Shown piece by piece: positions 46,920-56,476 of a DNA stretch of 64,000 bases. The first letter of the stretch is position 1. Every line of letters starts with the position of its first letter. Origin of the DNA: Neobacillus cucumis (lineage in GTDB: Bacteria; Bacillota; Bacilli; Bacillales_B; DSM-18226). The notes beneath the pieces were generated by a model. The model made no database searches. It was not told where the DNA came from and saw only the letters and a list, made by a program, of their open reading frames with translations. The position numbers were made by a program, and so were the translations under genes. The stretch lies in contig NZ_JAEHGC010000014.1 of assembly GCF_016107705.1 (NCBI RefSeq), positions 91,657 to 155,656 on the forward strand, given 5' to 3'.

Positions 46920-47679
46920 AATATCTTAACCTCATTAATAGGTTTTTGATTTCCTCATCCTGCATTAATGTATCTTCAAATCTTTTCGTGATTTTTGCTA
47001 AGGCTAAATCATGGTAGAAAAAGTCAGCGAAAAATTTTACAAAGGGTGGTGATTTTGTGATCATTGCCTGCCATGCACCGTTTTCCACACCGGCGAACAA
47101 AATTTCCTCTTCATCCGTTATGATTAAGCGGCTATTCTCTAACATTTGATGCTCTTCATTCGGAGACAAAATCGTGAGCGAGGATAGCGCAGCTTCCACA
47201 CTCCCGACAACAAGTGCCTCTACTTTCACACCCGCTTGTTCTTTTTCAAGTAAAACAGGCAGAAAATCTTGAAAGTCTTCTTTCCAAAGAGAAATTTGAA
47301 TGGTTTTCTTTGCATCTAAAAGAAGCTGTTTACATTTTAATTGAATCGAGGAATCGACCTTTAGACTCCACACCCGGTCATCGGTTATTTGTCTTTTGGA
47401 TGAATTTTGTTTCAAATCATCGATATTTGCTTGGAATTGCTTTGTCAGCATTTCAATGACAAGATTCAACGGCAGCGCAGAATAGAGCTTTTTCTTTTCT
47501 GAAACAGAATCCAGCACCAGCCCTTTTTCAATCATTCGCGTTAACACTTCATATACTTTTGCTTTTGGAACCCCGGAGTATTTTACAATTTGTGTCGCAT
47601 CCAGCGGTTCATTATTGGAAGAAAGGATCTCATATACCTTGCTCTCGTACTGTGAAAAACCAAACTTTTGCAGCATCAT
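46918..47679 (-). CDS. TrmB-family transcriptional regulator
   Basis: The 253-residue protein has an N-terminal winged helix at about 4-70 (FGFSQYESKVYEIL; YSGVPKAKVYEVLTRMIEKGLV) and a C-terminal TrmB sensor/PLD-like domain (TIQISLWKEDF; LIITDEEEILFAGV). TrmB proteins sense sugars or sugar phosphates. Its convergent position next to deoD and the two identical palindromes in the nucleoside units make it the likely regulator, perhaps sensing ribose-1-phosphate or a nucleoside. This link is inference. Confidence 0.88.
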   Translation of the reverse strand: MMLQKFGFSQYESKVYEILSSNNEPLDATQIVKYSGVPKAKVYEVLTRMIEKGLVLDSVSEKKKLYSALPLNLVIEMLTKQFQANIDDLKQNSSKRQITDDRVWSLKVDSSIQLKCKQLLLDAKKTIQISLWKEDFQDFLPVLLEKEQAGVKVEALVVGSVEAALSSLTILSPNEEHQMLENSRLIITDEEEILFAGVENGAWQAMITKSPPFVKFFADFFYHDLALAKITKRFEDTLMQDEEIKNLLMRLRY

Positions 47680-47877
47680 TCTGACCTCTTTTTTAGAAAG
47701 TTCATCTATATAGTCCTAATCATAGTAGAATACAGAATTTTTGTAAAATCAATCCGAAGCAGCTGTAATCATTAATCTATTAAATAATAGCCCTTTTTTT
47801 AAAAAAAGTAGACTACTACCGCTACTATATTTTCTTCTTTTCATAGTATATAAAAAAGTATGAAAGGGAGAATGCGA

Positions 47878-49203
47878 ATGTTTGGTTATTCAATGGTTCA
47901 AATGGTACGAGCCCATGCGGATAAGCTGGAACGGCCATTGCGAGAAGAAATCTTGAACCTTTATAAACCATTCAAATGGACACCATGTTTTTTGCATAAT
48001 ATGTTTGAGGGCTTTATTAAAACGGGAAGGAAATTTTCTGTTATTATCGAATTTAAAAAAGGCTGCTATGAAACTGGCTGCAATGAAGTAAAAGAAATCA
48101 TGAACAGCCATGTAAAAAATAGAATGAAACGGGATTTTCCAAGGGTATCCTGTTGCAGTGCCGATGTAACACCTAATGGACTAGAAGCGATTCTTTCTAA
48201 CTGTGGTCATATTCAGAAAGTCTTTTTAAACAGAGAGGTGAAAGCCTTACTTGATGTAGCTGTCCCTTCAGCCAGTGCGAAAAATGTTGTAAGAAATAAC
48301 CAAGTTTTAACTGGCAAAGGCGTCACCATTGCTGTCGTAGATACAGGTATCTACCCGCACCAGGATTTAGGAGGAAGAATTATCAATTTTAAGGATTTTA
48401 TTAATGATCGAACTGACCCTTATGATGATAATGGCCATGGGACACACTGTGCAGGAGATGCCGCTGGGAATGGGCTAGCCTCCGGATTTCGCTATGCAGG
48501 TCCAGCTCCGGAAGCAAACCTGATTGGAGTAAAGGTTCTAGATAAATTAGGTTCGGGCTCTTTAGAAACCGTCATGGACGGCGTGCAGTGGTGCATTGAT
48601 TACAATGAGACGAATCCTCCTATTAAAATTGATATTATTAGTATGTCATTGGGTAGTACCGCACAGCAGTTTGCAAGTGAAAATGATGATCCAATGGTTA
48701 AAATGGTTGAGGAAGCGTGGGCTTCAGGAATCGTTGTCTGTGTAGCCGCGGGGAATGAAGGTCCGGATGCAAAAACAATCGCAAGTCCTGGTATTAGTGA
48801 CCAAGTCATCACAGTCGGGGCATTAGATGACCGTAATACGGCTGAAACGAGAAGTGATGATGATGTGGCCAGCTTTTCGAGCAGAGGACCGACCATCTAT
48901 GGCGGAACCAAGCCGGACATCCTTGCGCCAGGTGTAAGCATTATTTCCTTACGTTCCCCTAATTCTTATTTGGACAAGCTGCAAAAATCAAGTAGAGTGG
49001 ATACTGATTATTTTGTTTTATCCGGAACTTCTATGGCAACACCGATTTGCGCCGGTATTGCTGCATTAGTCAAGCAGCAAAATCCAAGCATGACACCGGA
49101 CGAGGTAAAATCCGCGCTAAAAAATGGTGCTGACCTATGGAGAGATCGAGATGACAATATTTACGGAACGGGTTATATTAACGCAAATAATTCGATTCAA
49201 TAA
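47878..49203 (+). CDS. aprX: Intracellular-type subtilisin-like protease AprX
   Basis: The 441-residue S8 peptidase is very close to B. subtilis AprX: MFGYSMVQMVRA start, LYKPFKWTPCFLH, and the catalytic triad Asp155 (VVDTGIYPH), His187 (GHGTHCAGD) and Ser385 (SGTSMATP). There is no signal peptide, as in AprX. The frame opens at 47860, but ATG 47878 matches the family start and has AAAGGGAG upstream. Expressed singly; its terminator is shared with the convergent glycosyltransferase gene. Confidence 0.94.
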   Translation: MFGYSMVQMVRAHADKLERPLREEILNLYKPFKWTPCFLHNMFEGFIKTGRKFSVIIEFKKGCYETGCNEVKEIMNSHVKNRMKRDFPRVSCCSADVTPNGLEAILSNCGHIQKVFLNREVKALLDVAVPSASAKNVVRNNQVLTGKGVTIAVVDTGIYPHQDLGGRIINFKDFINDRTDPYDDNGHGTHCAGDAAGNGLASGFRYAGPAPEANLIGVKVLDKLGSGSLETVMDGVQWCIDYNETNPPIKIDIISMSLGSTAQQFASENDDPMVKMVEEAWASGIVVCVAAGNEGPDAKTIASPGISDQVITVGALDDRNTAETRSDDDVASFSSRGPTIYGGTKPDILAPGVSIISLRSPNSYLDKLQKSSRVDTDYFVLSGTSMATPICAGIAALVKQQNPSMTPDEVKSALKNGADLWRDRDDNIYGTGYINANNSIQ

Positions 49204-49234
49204 AGAGGCGATTACTAAAGTAATCGCCTCTTTT
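49202..49234. terminator. Bidirectional terminator, aprX / glycosyltransferase gene
   Basis: AAAGAGGCGATTAC (49202-49215) pairs perfectly with GTAATCGCCTCTTT (49220-49233). The stop codon of the minus-strand gene (49215-49217) lies at the loop. Confidence 0.92.
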
Positions 49235-50366
49235 GGGCTAGTATTTTCTCTTCATAATAAGGATCTGCAGATTCTACTATAAATCGGAAGATATCTTCTG
49301 CAGCATTTGAATTGATAAATTCCTGCTGGCATTTCTTCATTATCTTTAGTTTTTCACCGTTATTTTCAAGCAATGTGTTGATGGTATGTTTAATATCATG
49401 CGGATTTTTACATACCACTCCTAAATTTAATTTTTCAACAAAAGCAGGATTATCTTCCTCTTGACCTGGTAAGGCCCCTGTGATGATAAGAGGAGTTGTA
49501 GTAGCAATCGCCTCAAACATGACATTAGGACTGCCTCTAGTAAAAATGATATCAGAAGCTAACATTAGTTCTTGAATATTTTTGACAAAACCGTAAATCT
49601 CCACTTTCACGCCATATTGACTTTTAAGCAATTTTTCTAGCTTAATTCTTTGTTTTTCATTTCTTCCAGCTACAATTTTTACGGAGCAATCAAAATGATT
49701 AAGCAAGGTTTCAGCGATCTTTTTCATATTTCCAACGCCTTCACCGCCGCTCATGATTAGGCATGTGAAGGGTTGTTCTTTTTTATAATGAACTTTTTTT
49801 ATTTTATTTTTATTGAAAAATCTAGAACGGACTGGAAATCCTAAAACTTTTATTTTCTCATCTGGAATACCATATTCTAAACACCTGTGCCGAGCTTCAA
49901 ACGTGGGGCTGATAATAAAATCTGCCCGCTGGTCAGCCCATAGAGGATAAATATTTACAAGATCTGCAATAAGCGTAATAAAGGGTATTTTGAGATGCTG
50001 TTTTTCTAAGATGTTTAAAATTGAACCATTAAAATTAGGATGTACAGATAAAATCATATCAGGTTTTACTTCATCCAATAGTTTTTGAAAGTTATCTCTT
50101 ATAAGAACTTCTAAAAAATCGTTAAGGTGCGAAGGATTAATAGCTGATAATTTCCATAACAACTTCCATAAACTTTCTGAACTTCTTGTAAGGGGTCCAT
50201 ACAATTTGCCGATATTCAGTAGAAATGGTCCGCCAAGTGAAAAGCCATCCACAACATGAATTTTTACATTTGGATGTGATCCGGATTTTTCATATAGTGA
50301 CTCAGTAATGCTTTTATGTCCCTGACCGGTATAATCTGAAGAAATAATAAGTACAGTTTTCCCCAT
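49215..50366 (-). CDS. Glycosyltransferase of the MGDG synthase / UgtP family
   Basis: The 383-residue GT-B enzyme has an MGDG-synthase N-terminal domain (SSDYTGQGHKSITESLYE) and a GT28 C-terminal domain (CLIMSGGEGVGNMKKIAETLL; IIFTRGSPNVMFEAIATTTPLI). Relatives add glucose or galactose to diacylglycerol; UgtP makes the glycolipid anchor of lipoteichoic acid. It differs enough from UgtP that the exact acceptor is uncertain. GAGAGG precedes the ATG on the minus strand. A neighbouring LTA-synthase homologue lies at 61.6 kb but is not linked. Confidence 0.85.
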   Translation of the reverse strand: MGKTVLIISSDYTGQGHKSITESLYEKSGSHPNVKIHVVDGFSLGGPFLLNIGKLYGPLTRSSESLWKLLWKLSAINPSHLNDFLEVLIRDNFQKLLDEVKPDMILSVHPNFNGSILNILEKQHLKIPFITLIADLVNIYPLWADQRADFIISPTFEARHRCLEYGIPDEKIKVLGFPVRSRFFNKNKIKKVHYKKEQPFTCLIMSGGEGVGNMKKIAETLLNHFDCSVKIVAGRNEKQRIKLEKLLKSQYGVKVEIYGFVKNIQELMLASDIIFTRGSPNVMFEAIATTTPLIITGALPGQEEDNPAFVEKLNLGVVCKNPHDIKHTINTLLENNGEKLKIMKKCQQEFINSNAAEDIFRFIVESADPYYEEKILAQKRRLL

Positions 50367-50478
50367 GTTATCAGCCTCTCATAATGAACTAGTAAAACAA
50401 TAACAAAAAATGAATAATTTCATATTTGAATAGTGTAAATACCATGTTAAGTTTTAACAAACCAGGTAAATGAATTTA

Positions 50479-51465
50479 CTAATTTGAATCGAAGTGTTTT
50501 AAATCTCTATGCACTTTTTTGTATTGTTTTAAGGAATGTAATTTCCCTATAAAACTATTTTTGTTTTTGAGGTCAGAGGAAATGAACATAATTGCAAGTG
50601 TAGGGAAAAATTTATTTGTACGAAATCTTACATCCTTCCAATAAACATAAAATCCCTTTTTTCTTTTCTTAACAAAAGGATAGGCAAAGTGTGTACTTGA
50701 TAAAAAGTCTGAAACGGAAGAATCATTTCTACTTTCTTCAACTAATTCTAGAAAGTCTATTTTTTTAGAGAGTGTGTGGTCAATAAAAAGACCATTCTTA
50801 AAGTAAACTCCAAATAATAAATCTTCATTTGTTTCAATGATAACGTTCCATTTAAACATAGTCATACTTGGAATTAATTTTAAACGAACAGCATTTTGAA
50901 AATGATTTTGTAAGTGTCTCTTTATTAAAATGGAGGAAAGTGCTCGAATAACAAGGTATAAGAGTATGAGAATATAAATGATTAGAAAGGTTTTCCCTGC
51001 CTGATAAAAGGGAAGTAAGCTAAATCCTAGAACATGAAGGATTAAAATATAAGGATCGACCAACGGGATGGAATCAAAGGCAATCCATTTACGAGAAAAA
51101 GGTAGTAAAACCTGCGTACCGTGCACATTAAATAAATCCAAAAAGACATGTACCAATACGGCTATAAGTGTCCAAAAATACAGGTGGAGAAATGAAGGGT
51201 TTGGAAAAAAAAGGTAGATGACGATTGAGACAATAATACTCCATACAGGAATAGCAGGTAGTGAGTGAGAAAAGCCTCGATGATTTCGGAGATAGCTGCC
51301 TTTTCCCTTTAAGCGCCAAATAAAGTCAAAATCAGGTGCATTTGAACCAATGATGGTCCCTGCAATGACAGCATTGGATAGGATCGGTTGATTTGCGATT
51401 GCTGGGTCGATTTGAGCTAGAGTACCTAATCCTAGACCGATGATTACGTGAGAAAATGTGTCCAT
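50479..51465 (-). CDS. yfhP: YfhP-like membrane-bound metal-dependent hydrolase (DUF457 family)
   Basis: The 328-residue membrane protein resembles B. subtilis YfhP: MDTFSHVIIGLGLGTLAQIDP start, NAPDFDFIWRLKG, NHRGFSHSLPAIP and HVFLDLFNVHGTQ. The conserved His and Asp residues form a probable metal site, with hydrophobic helices between. The C-terminal third is soluble. TTG 51480 is in frame, but ATG 51465 with GGAGAGTGG upstream is preferred. The biochemical role of the family is not established. Confidence 0.87.
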   Translation of the reverse strand: MDTFSHVIIGLGLGTLAQIDPAIANQPILSNAVIAGTIIGSNAPDFDFIWRLKGKGSYLRNHRGFSHSLPAIPVWSIIVSIVIYLFFPNPSFLHLYFWTLIAVLVHVFLDLFNVHGTQVLLPFSRKWIAFDSIPLVDPYILILHVLGFSLLPFYQAGKTFLIIYILILLYLVIRALSSILIKRHLQNHFQNAVRLKLIPSMTMFKWNVIIETNEDLLFGVYFKNGLFIDHTLSKKIDFLELVEESRNDSSVSDFLSSTHFAYPFVKKRKKGFYVYWKDVRFRTNKFFPTLAIMFISSDLKNKNSFIGKLHSLKQYKKVHRDLKHFDSN

Positions 51466-51563
51466 TTGACCACTCTCCAAATAATAAAGTTATTTTTATT
51501 ATATTTAAGAAATTGGGATTTCAAGATTAATCAACTATTAAAAGAATGTAAAGAGATTGTAAA

Positions 51564-51606
51564 AGCCAGTAATAAACGGGATCCATTATCCCCTTCATTA
51601 CTGGCT
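51564..51606 (-). terminator. Terminator of uppP
   Basis: AGCCAGTAAT and ATTACTGGCT form the outer stem, with AGGGGAT and ATCCC inside. It lies just beyond the uppP stop on the minus strand and is followed there by TTTTAC. Confidence 0.7.
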
Positions 51607-51650
51607 CTTTGGTTTATTTTGGACCAATAGATTTCTTATCTTTAGTGATA

Positions 51651-52448
51651 TTAAAGAATAACAAATACCGTAAATAGAATAGCCAATACAATTCGATAAT
51701 AAGCAAACACGGTTAGACCGATTTTTTGAATTAATTTTAGGAACACGACAGCGACAACCATTGCTACAACAAAAGCAGTAATAAAACCGATAGCAAACAT
51801 GGGAATATCACTTGTATGCAAAAAATCCAAACTCTTAATTAAGTCCAATCCGGTTGCACCCACCATAATCGGGAGAGCGACTAAAAAGGAAAATTCGGCG
51901 GCCGTTCGATGATTTGCTCCAACTAAAAGTCCTCCTGAAATGGTAGACCCCGCCCGAGAAAAACCAGGGATAACTGCTAAGCATTGAAAAAGTCCTATGG
52001 CTAAAGCTTGTTTGTATGTCAATTCATCAACTGTATTAGAGGTGAATTTTCCATGCTTTTTTTCTGCGAATAACATTAAAATAGCACCGGCAATCAGACT
52101 ATAAACTACAACCTTTGGTGAAAATAGCTGAGTTTTAATAAAGTCATGCAGTACCAAACCGGCAATTGCGGCAGGGATAACTCCTAATATGATGTGGACA
52201 GCATCTAATTTCTTAACTGGTTTTCCAATCGTACTGAAATTTAATAGAGATAAATATCTTTTCCAATACAGTACTAAAATCGCAAGCATGGACCCAAGTT
52301 GGATCACTACTTCAAAAGTATTGGCCTTTTGGCCTTTAAATCCTAATAAGTTCCCTACTAAAATTAAATGCCCGGTGGAGGATACAGGCAAATATTCTGT
52401 TAAACCTTCTACGATTCCTAAAATAAAAGCGATGAGATTCTCATGCAT
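51651..52448 (-). CDS. uppP: Undecaprenyl-diphosphatase UppP/BacA
   Basis: The 265-residue integral membrane enzyme has both family motifs: EGLTEYLPVSSTGHLIL near the N-terminus and PGFSRAGSTISGGLLVG in the middle. It dephosphorylates undecaprenyl diphosphate to recycle the carrier for peptidoglycan and teichoic acid, and overexpression is known to give bacitracin tolerance. ATG 52448 with AAGGGA upstream is preferred over in-frame ATG 52466. Monocistronic and divergent from yhcX. Confidence 0.95.
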   Translation of the reverse strand: MHENLIAFILGIVEGLTEYLPVSSTGHLILVGNLLGFKGQKANTFEVVIQLGSMLAILVLYWKRYLSLLNFSTIGKPVKKLDAVHIILGVIPAAIAGLVLHDFIKTQLFSPKVVVYSLIAGAILMLFAEKKHGKFTSNTVDELTYKQALAIGLFQCLAVIPGFSRAGSTISGGLLVGANHRTAAEFSFLVALPIMVGATGLDLIKSLDFLHTSDIPMFAIGFITAFVVAMVVAVVFLKLIQKIGLTVFAYYRIVLAILFTVFVIL

Positions 52449-52668
52449 TTTTCTTAATCCCTTCATTAGTCAATTTGTATAAGGAAGTATAGTCTCATCT
52501 ATATTTTTATTTCAACCCTAATTACAAGAAAATTACATAATCTTAATATTCCATTTAGTCTGGGTCTTTTTTACTCAAAAATGGATTAATGAAAACTAAA
52601 CGTTAGTTTTTAGAAATAGAGGGAATTATATAATCAATTACCAATCATGAAAGCCAGGAAGTGAAAGT

Positions 52669-54210
52669 ATGTCAGAGACAGATATATCGAAATATGAAAA
52701 GAAAATCATTATCCGGAATATTCGTGTTGAAGATATTGATGCCATTATCGACTTAGGGAAGGTTTGCTTCCCTAACATGGATCCCTGGAAGAGGGAGCAA
52801 TTGCTTAGTCATATTCGAATTTTTCCCGAGGGCCAGTTTTGTGTGGAATATGAGGACAAGATTGTTGGTTCTTGTTCCAGTCTAATTGTTAATTTTGATG
52901 AATATGATGACCAGCATACATGGGATGTCATCACGGACAACGGGTATATTACCAATCATGACCCAGATGGATTTAATTTATATGGGATCGAAGTGATGGT
53001 TGACCCTGAATACCGCCGGATGAAGTTAGGACATCGCCTTTATGAGGCACGTAAAGACCTTGCTGTTCGGCTAAATCTGAAAAGTATTATTATCGGCGGA
53101 AGGATTCCGAATTACCACAAATATAAGGAGGAAATGACTGCCCGAGATTATGTTGCAGCTGTTGAGAAGCACAGTATCTATGACCCGGTGCTGTCCTTCC
53201 AGCTCCTTCAAGGATTTACAATTAAACGGATTAACACAAGGTATCTGCCAGATGATAAAGCGTCGGATTCTATGGCAACCTTGATGGAATGGAATAATGT
53301 TGATTATCGTCCAAAGTCCAAACGAATCTATCGTACAGCGTTTCCCATTCGAATTTGTGCCGTGCAGTATATGATGAAGAAAATTGATTCGTTTCAGGAT
53401 TTTAGCCGGCAGGTCGAATACTATGTAGATGTCGCGGCGGATTTTGGATCTGATTTTGCTGTTTTTCCAGAGATTTTTACGACTCAGTTGATGTCCTTTC
53501 TCGAAGAAAAGCGCCCCGATCAAGCAGTTCGGAAACTTGCTACTTATACAAATCAGTATATTGAACTGTTTACACAACTTGCTGTAAGATACAATATCAA
53601 CATTATTGGCGGATCACATTTTGTTGAGGAGAATGGTGATTTGTACAATGTTGGTTTTCTATTCCGCCGCGATGGTACGATTGAGAGACAGTCCAAACTT
53701 CATGCGGCACCGGATGAGCGCAAATGGTGGGGAATATCAGAAGGAAAGGATATCAATGTGTTTGACACTGATTGCGGAAAAATAGCCATCCAAATTTCTT
53801 ACGATGTAGAGTTCCCGGAGCTTGCAAGGATTGCCGTGGATAAAGGAGCAAACATCATTTTTGTGCCTTTTTGTACGGAGGATCGCCAGGCTTACCTCCG
53901 CATTCGTTGCTGTGCACAGGCACGGGCAATTGAGAATCAAGTATATACATGTATTGCGGGAACTGTAGGTAATTTAACCCATGTAGAAAATATGGATATT
54001 CAGTATGCCCAGTCAGGAATATACTCACCTTCTGATTTCGAGTTTGCCAGGGACGGGATAGTAGGTGAATGTGATGCCAATATCGATACGGTGGTGGTTG
54101 GAGACGTTGACCTTGAAAAGTTACGGCGCTCTCGAAATTCTGGATCCTTAAGACAATTGAGGGACCGCAGACATGACTTATATCGAGTGGAATGGAAAAA
54201 TTTAAGCTAA
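52669..54210 (+). CDS. yhcX: GNAT acetyltransferase / carbon-nitrogen hydrolase fusion, YhcX-like
   Basis: The 513-residue protein joins a GNAT domain (about 12-160; MVDPEYRRMKLGHRLYEARK is the acetyl-CoA site) to a nitrilase-fold domain (about 225-500). The length equals B. subtilis YhcX. The nitrilase Glu268 (FPEIF) and Lys343 (RQSKLH) are present, but the position of the nucleophile is Ser377 (QISYDVEFPE) instead of Cys. The DNA there reads TCT, so it is not a misread of TGT by one ambiguous base alone. Function unknown in the family. GGAAGTG precedes the ATG. Confidence 0.9.
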   Translation: MSETDISKYEKKIIIRNIRVEDIDAIIDLGKVCFPNMDPWKREQLLSHIRIFPEGQFCVEYEDKIVGSCSSLIVNFDEYDDQHTWDVITDNGYITNHDPDGFNLYGIEVMVDPEYRRMKLGHRLYEARKDLAVRLNLKSIIIGGRIPNYHKYKEEMTARDYVAAVEKHSIYDPVLSFQLLQGFTIKRINTRYLPDDKASDSMATLMEWNNVDYRPKSKRIYRTAFPIRICAVQYMMKKIDSFQDFSRQVEYYVDVAADFGSDFAVFPEIFTTQLMSFLEEKRPDQAVRKLATYTNQYIELFTQLAVRYNINIIGGSHFVEENGDLYNVGFLFRRDGTIERQSKLHAAPDERKWWGISEGKDINVFDTDCGKIAIQISYDVEFPELARIAVDKGANIIFVPFCTEDRQAYLRIRCCAQARAIENQVYTCIAGTVGNLTHVENMDIQYAQSGIYSPSDFEFARDGIVGECDANIDTVVVGDVDLEKLRRSRNSGSLRQLRDRRHDLYRVEWKNLS

Positions 54211-54212
54211 TA

Positions 54213-54244
54213 AGCTGCTCCCAGTGTTGGGGCAGCTATTTTTT
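54213..54244 (+). terminator. Terminator after yhcX
   Basis: AGCTGCTCC (54213-54221) pairs with GGGGCAGCT (54229-54237) with one wobble, followed by a T-run. Confidence 0.8.
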
Positions 54245-54400
54245 ATAAACTTGATGTCGAAAAAGCTACACCGAAGGGGATTAGGCCCTTTTCCGACTGA
54301 TGCATGCGCTTACTCTTTTCGTATAACCGTGGTATCATATGAATAGTAAAAAAGTTATTGCAACATTTTGATTTTAGCAGCGGGAAAGGAAGAAATTCAC

Positions 54401-56134
54401 TTGAATTATAATAAAGACTTTGCCGTAATCAATGTCTCAACAAATGTAAGGGAAGCCTTGGATACGATGATTCAAGCTAGTATCCGGTTATTAGTTATAG
54501 AATCAGAAGGGAAGCCTGTCGGAGTCTGTGATAGCTTTCACCTATTAATGCAAAAAAACCAGCCTGAACAAAAAGTGGTTTTTCATACGGATTTTATCCT
54601 AACAACCAGCAAGAATATCTTTTCACTTGGCGATGACGATTTCTCCTATGCCCTCATTGAGGATGATACTGCGGAAATAATCGGTTGGACGGATCAGAAA
54701 TCAGTGGAAATTGATCATCTAAAACAAGCATATTCGAAAGACCTAGGAGCCATAACGACCGATTTGGAGGCAATTGTCGATTCGATATATGATGAAGTTT
54801 TAGTTGTTGACAGTCTTGGAAAAATTATTCGGGTTTCCAATCGAAGCACCCACCAATTATGGGGAGTAGACCCTGAAACGGTTATTGGTCAAAATATTTT
54901 AGAACTTGAAGAAAAGGGATGGTTTAAGCCTTCTGTTACAAGAAAAGTATTGGAGGAAAAAAAGAAAGTTTCAATTGTCCAGCATAACCGCTTTGGCAGG
55001 AAAATACTGGCTGTTGGGAATCCGGTTTTTAATCAAAAAAATGAATTAGAACGAATTGTCATTGCTTCCCGTGATATTACAGCCGTTAAAAAATTAGAGG
55101 AAGAACTTGAAGAGGCGAAAACATTAAAAGAAAAATATCGCAAAGAGGTAGATATCTTAAAGAAAGTCCAGCATGGAAATGAGAAGAAGATTATCTATCA
55201 ATCTGAACAAATTAAAAATTTAATGTTTGAGGTCGAACGGGTGGCCCGAGTTGAATCAACGGTTACCTTATATGGAGAATCAGGGGTAGGGAAAGAGCTG
55301 TTTGCTCAAGCCATCCATCAGCTGAGCCCAAGGGCGGAAAATCCATTTATTCGCATTAATTGCGGGTCCATCCCTGAAAATTTATTAGAGAGCGAGCTAT
55401 TTGGCTATGAAAAAGGTGCCTTTACCGGCGCCCTAAGCAATGGAAAAAAGGGCTTGTTCGAATTAGCTAATGAAGGAACTCTTTTTTTAGATGAGATTGG
55501 TGAGTTACCGCTTAATTTACAGGTAAAGCTTTTAAGGGCGATACAAGAACGCGAGATTATGAAAATTGGCGGCAGCAAAGCAATCCCGATTAATATTCGA
55601 ATTATTACGGCAACCAATAAAAATTTGGAGGAAATGGTTGCGAAGGGAACCTTCCGTGAGGATTTATTTTATCGAATTCATGTTATTCCGTTATTTATTC
55701 CACCATTAAGGGAAAGAATCGCAGATATTGAACCTATTGTTTATCATTTCCTTGAATATTATAATGAAAGATTTTCGTCGAAGAAATATTTTTCAGAGGA
55801 TGCAATGGAAGTGTTAAAAACATATAAGTGGCCTGGGAATATCCGGCAACTGCAAAACGTAACAGAACGGGCCATGGTGGTTACGGCGGAGCAAATGATT
55901 ACTGCCAATGACCTTGTGAAAATATTGGATAATCGTCAGAAAAACCAACATCCAGTGGAAGTGCATACCATTATCCCCCTTCAGCATGCAGTCCAGGATA
56001 CGGAAAGACAGCTGCTTCAATTAGCTTTATTGAAATATAAGACGCTAACAAAAGTGGCAGAAGTTTTAGAGGTGAGTCAACCGACTATCAGCAGACTTTA
56101 TAATAAACTGAAGAACAGTCTTCAGGTTCGTTAA
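54401..56134 (+). CDS. Sigma-54-dependent transcriptional activator (CBS-PAS-AAA+-HTH)
   Basis: The 577-residue enhancer-binding protein has a CBS-like region at about 1-100, PAS at about 125-235 ([16 protein letters not shown]), a short coiled coil, and the AAA+ domain at about 265-500. The AAA+ domain has Walker A GESGVGKE, the sigma-54 contact loop GAFTGA, and [14 protein letters not shown]. The C-terminal Fis-type HTH is [24 protein letters not shown] 54401 with GGAAAGGAAG upstream is preferred to TTG 54368. The architecture resembles Bacillus BkdR/RocR-type activators. Two sigma-54 promoters with matching upstream palindromes follow at 56266 and 58761. Confidence 0.93.
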   Translation: MNYNKDFAVINVSTNVREALDTMIQASIRLLVIESEGKPVGVCDSFHLLMQKNQPEQKVVFHTDFILTTSKNIFSLGDDDFSYALIEDDTAEIIGWTDQKSVEIDHLKQAYSKDLGAITTDLEAIVDSIYDEVLVVDSLGKIIRVSNRSTHQLWGVDPETVIGQNILELEEKGWFKPSVTRKVLEEKKKVSIVQHNRFGRKILAVGNPVFNQKNELERIVIASRDITAVKKLEEELEEAKTLKEKYRKEVDILKKVQHGNEKKIIYQSEQIKNLMFEVERVARVESTVTLYGESGVGKELFAQAIHQLSPRAENPFIRINCGSIPENLLESELFGYEKGAFTGALSNGKKGLFELANEGTLFLDEIGELPLNLQVKLLRAIQEREIMKIGGSKAIPINIRIITATNKNLEEMVAKGTFREDLFYRIHVIPLFIPPLRERIADIEPIVYHFLEYYNERFSSKKYFSEDAMEVLKTYKWPGNIRQLQNVTERAMVVTAEQMITANDLVKILDNRQKNQHPVEVHTIIPLQHAVQDTERQLLQLALLKYKTLTKVAEVLEVSQPTISRLYNKLKNSLQVR

Positions 56135-56172
56135 AAAATAGTACAATTGTTTTTCTAATATAGCTAAACGAG

Positions 56173-56219
56173 CAGTTCATTCATTTTTGAATAATTATCA
56201 TTCAAAAATGAATGAACTG
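56173..56219. promoter_or_regulatory. Long inverted repeat: probable activator site (UAS 1) and possible terminator
   Basis: The arms at 56174-56192 and 56200-56218 are perfectly complementary over 19 bases. Each contains ATTCATTTTTGAAT or its complement. The same 14-mer appears before the second sigma-54 promoter at 58706. The spacing to the -24 element (about 50-90 bases) suits an enhancer site. The hairpin could also end the activator transcript. Confidence 0.75.
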
Positions 56220-56265
56220 TCGTTTTATATCTATAAACATAGTTGATATGTCGATATTTAAAGGA

Positions 56266-56282
56266 TTGGCACGAAATATGCA
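56266..56282 (+). promoter_or_regulatory. Sigma-54 (SigL) -24/-12 promoter 1
   Basis: TTGGCACGAAATATGCA matches the consensus TTGGCAC-N5-TTGCA with one difference. GG and GC are spaced as required. RNA would start near 56294, leaving a leader of about 180 bases before the permease gene. Confidence 0.85.
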
Positions 56283-56411
56283 TAATAGAATAATAGGGAT
56301 GATTTAAAAGTATAAGGGCAGAGGGAAAGTTGTACTGCAAAAATAAGTGAGGGAGGAAGCAAGCCACGGCTATAATTTTCAGACTATTCCAACTAGGTGA
56401 ACTAGTCAAAT

Positions 56412-56425
56412 TGATAGCGTTTACA
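56412..56425 (-). promoter_or_regulatory. cre site in the permease leader
   Basis: TGATAGCGTTTACA, read on the minus strand as TGTAAACGCTATCA, is a full match to the CcpA consensus. It lies about 118 bases downstream of the sigma-54 start, a roadblock position. The rest of the 342-base gap 56135-56476 holds the UAS, the promoter and an A/G-rich leader without other recognisable elements. Confidence 0.7.
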
Positions 56426-56476
56426 ACGAATGAACGTTATCTTATAAGTTTTACGACAACTTAAGGGGGAACATAT

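Noticed and set aside
47800..47835. Third nucleoside-regulon operator before aprX (GACTACTACCGCTACTATA)
   Set aside because: It contains GTAGTA-like half-sites, but spacing and symmetry differ from the two good palindromes.
54256..54297. Hairpin GTCGAAAAAG/CTTTTCCGAC before the sigma-54 activator gene, as a possible copy of the 3160 element
   Set aside because: It shares only a short GCGCTTAC-like tail with that element, and the rest does not align by eye.
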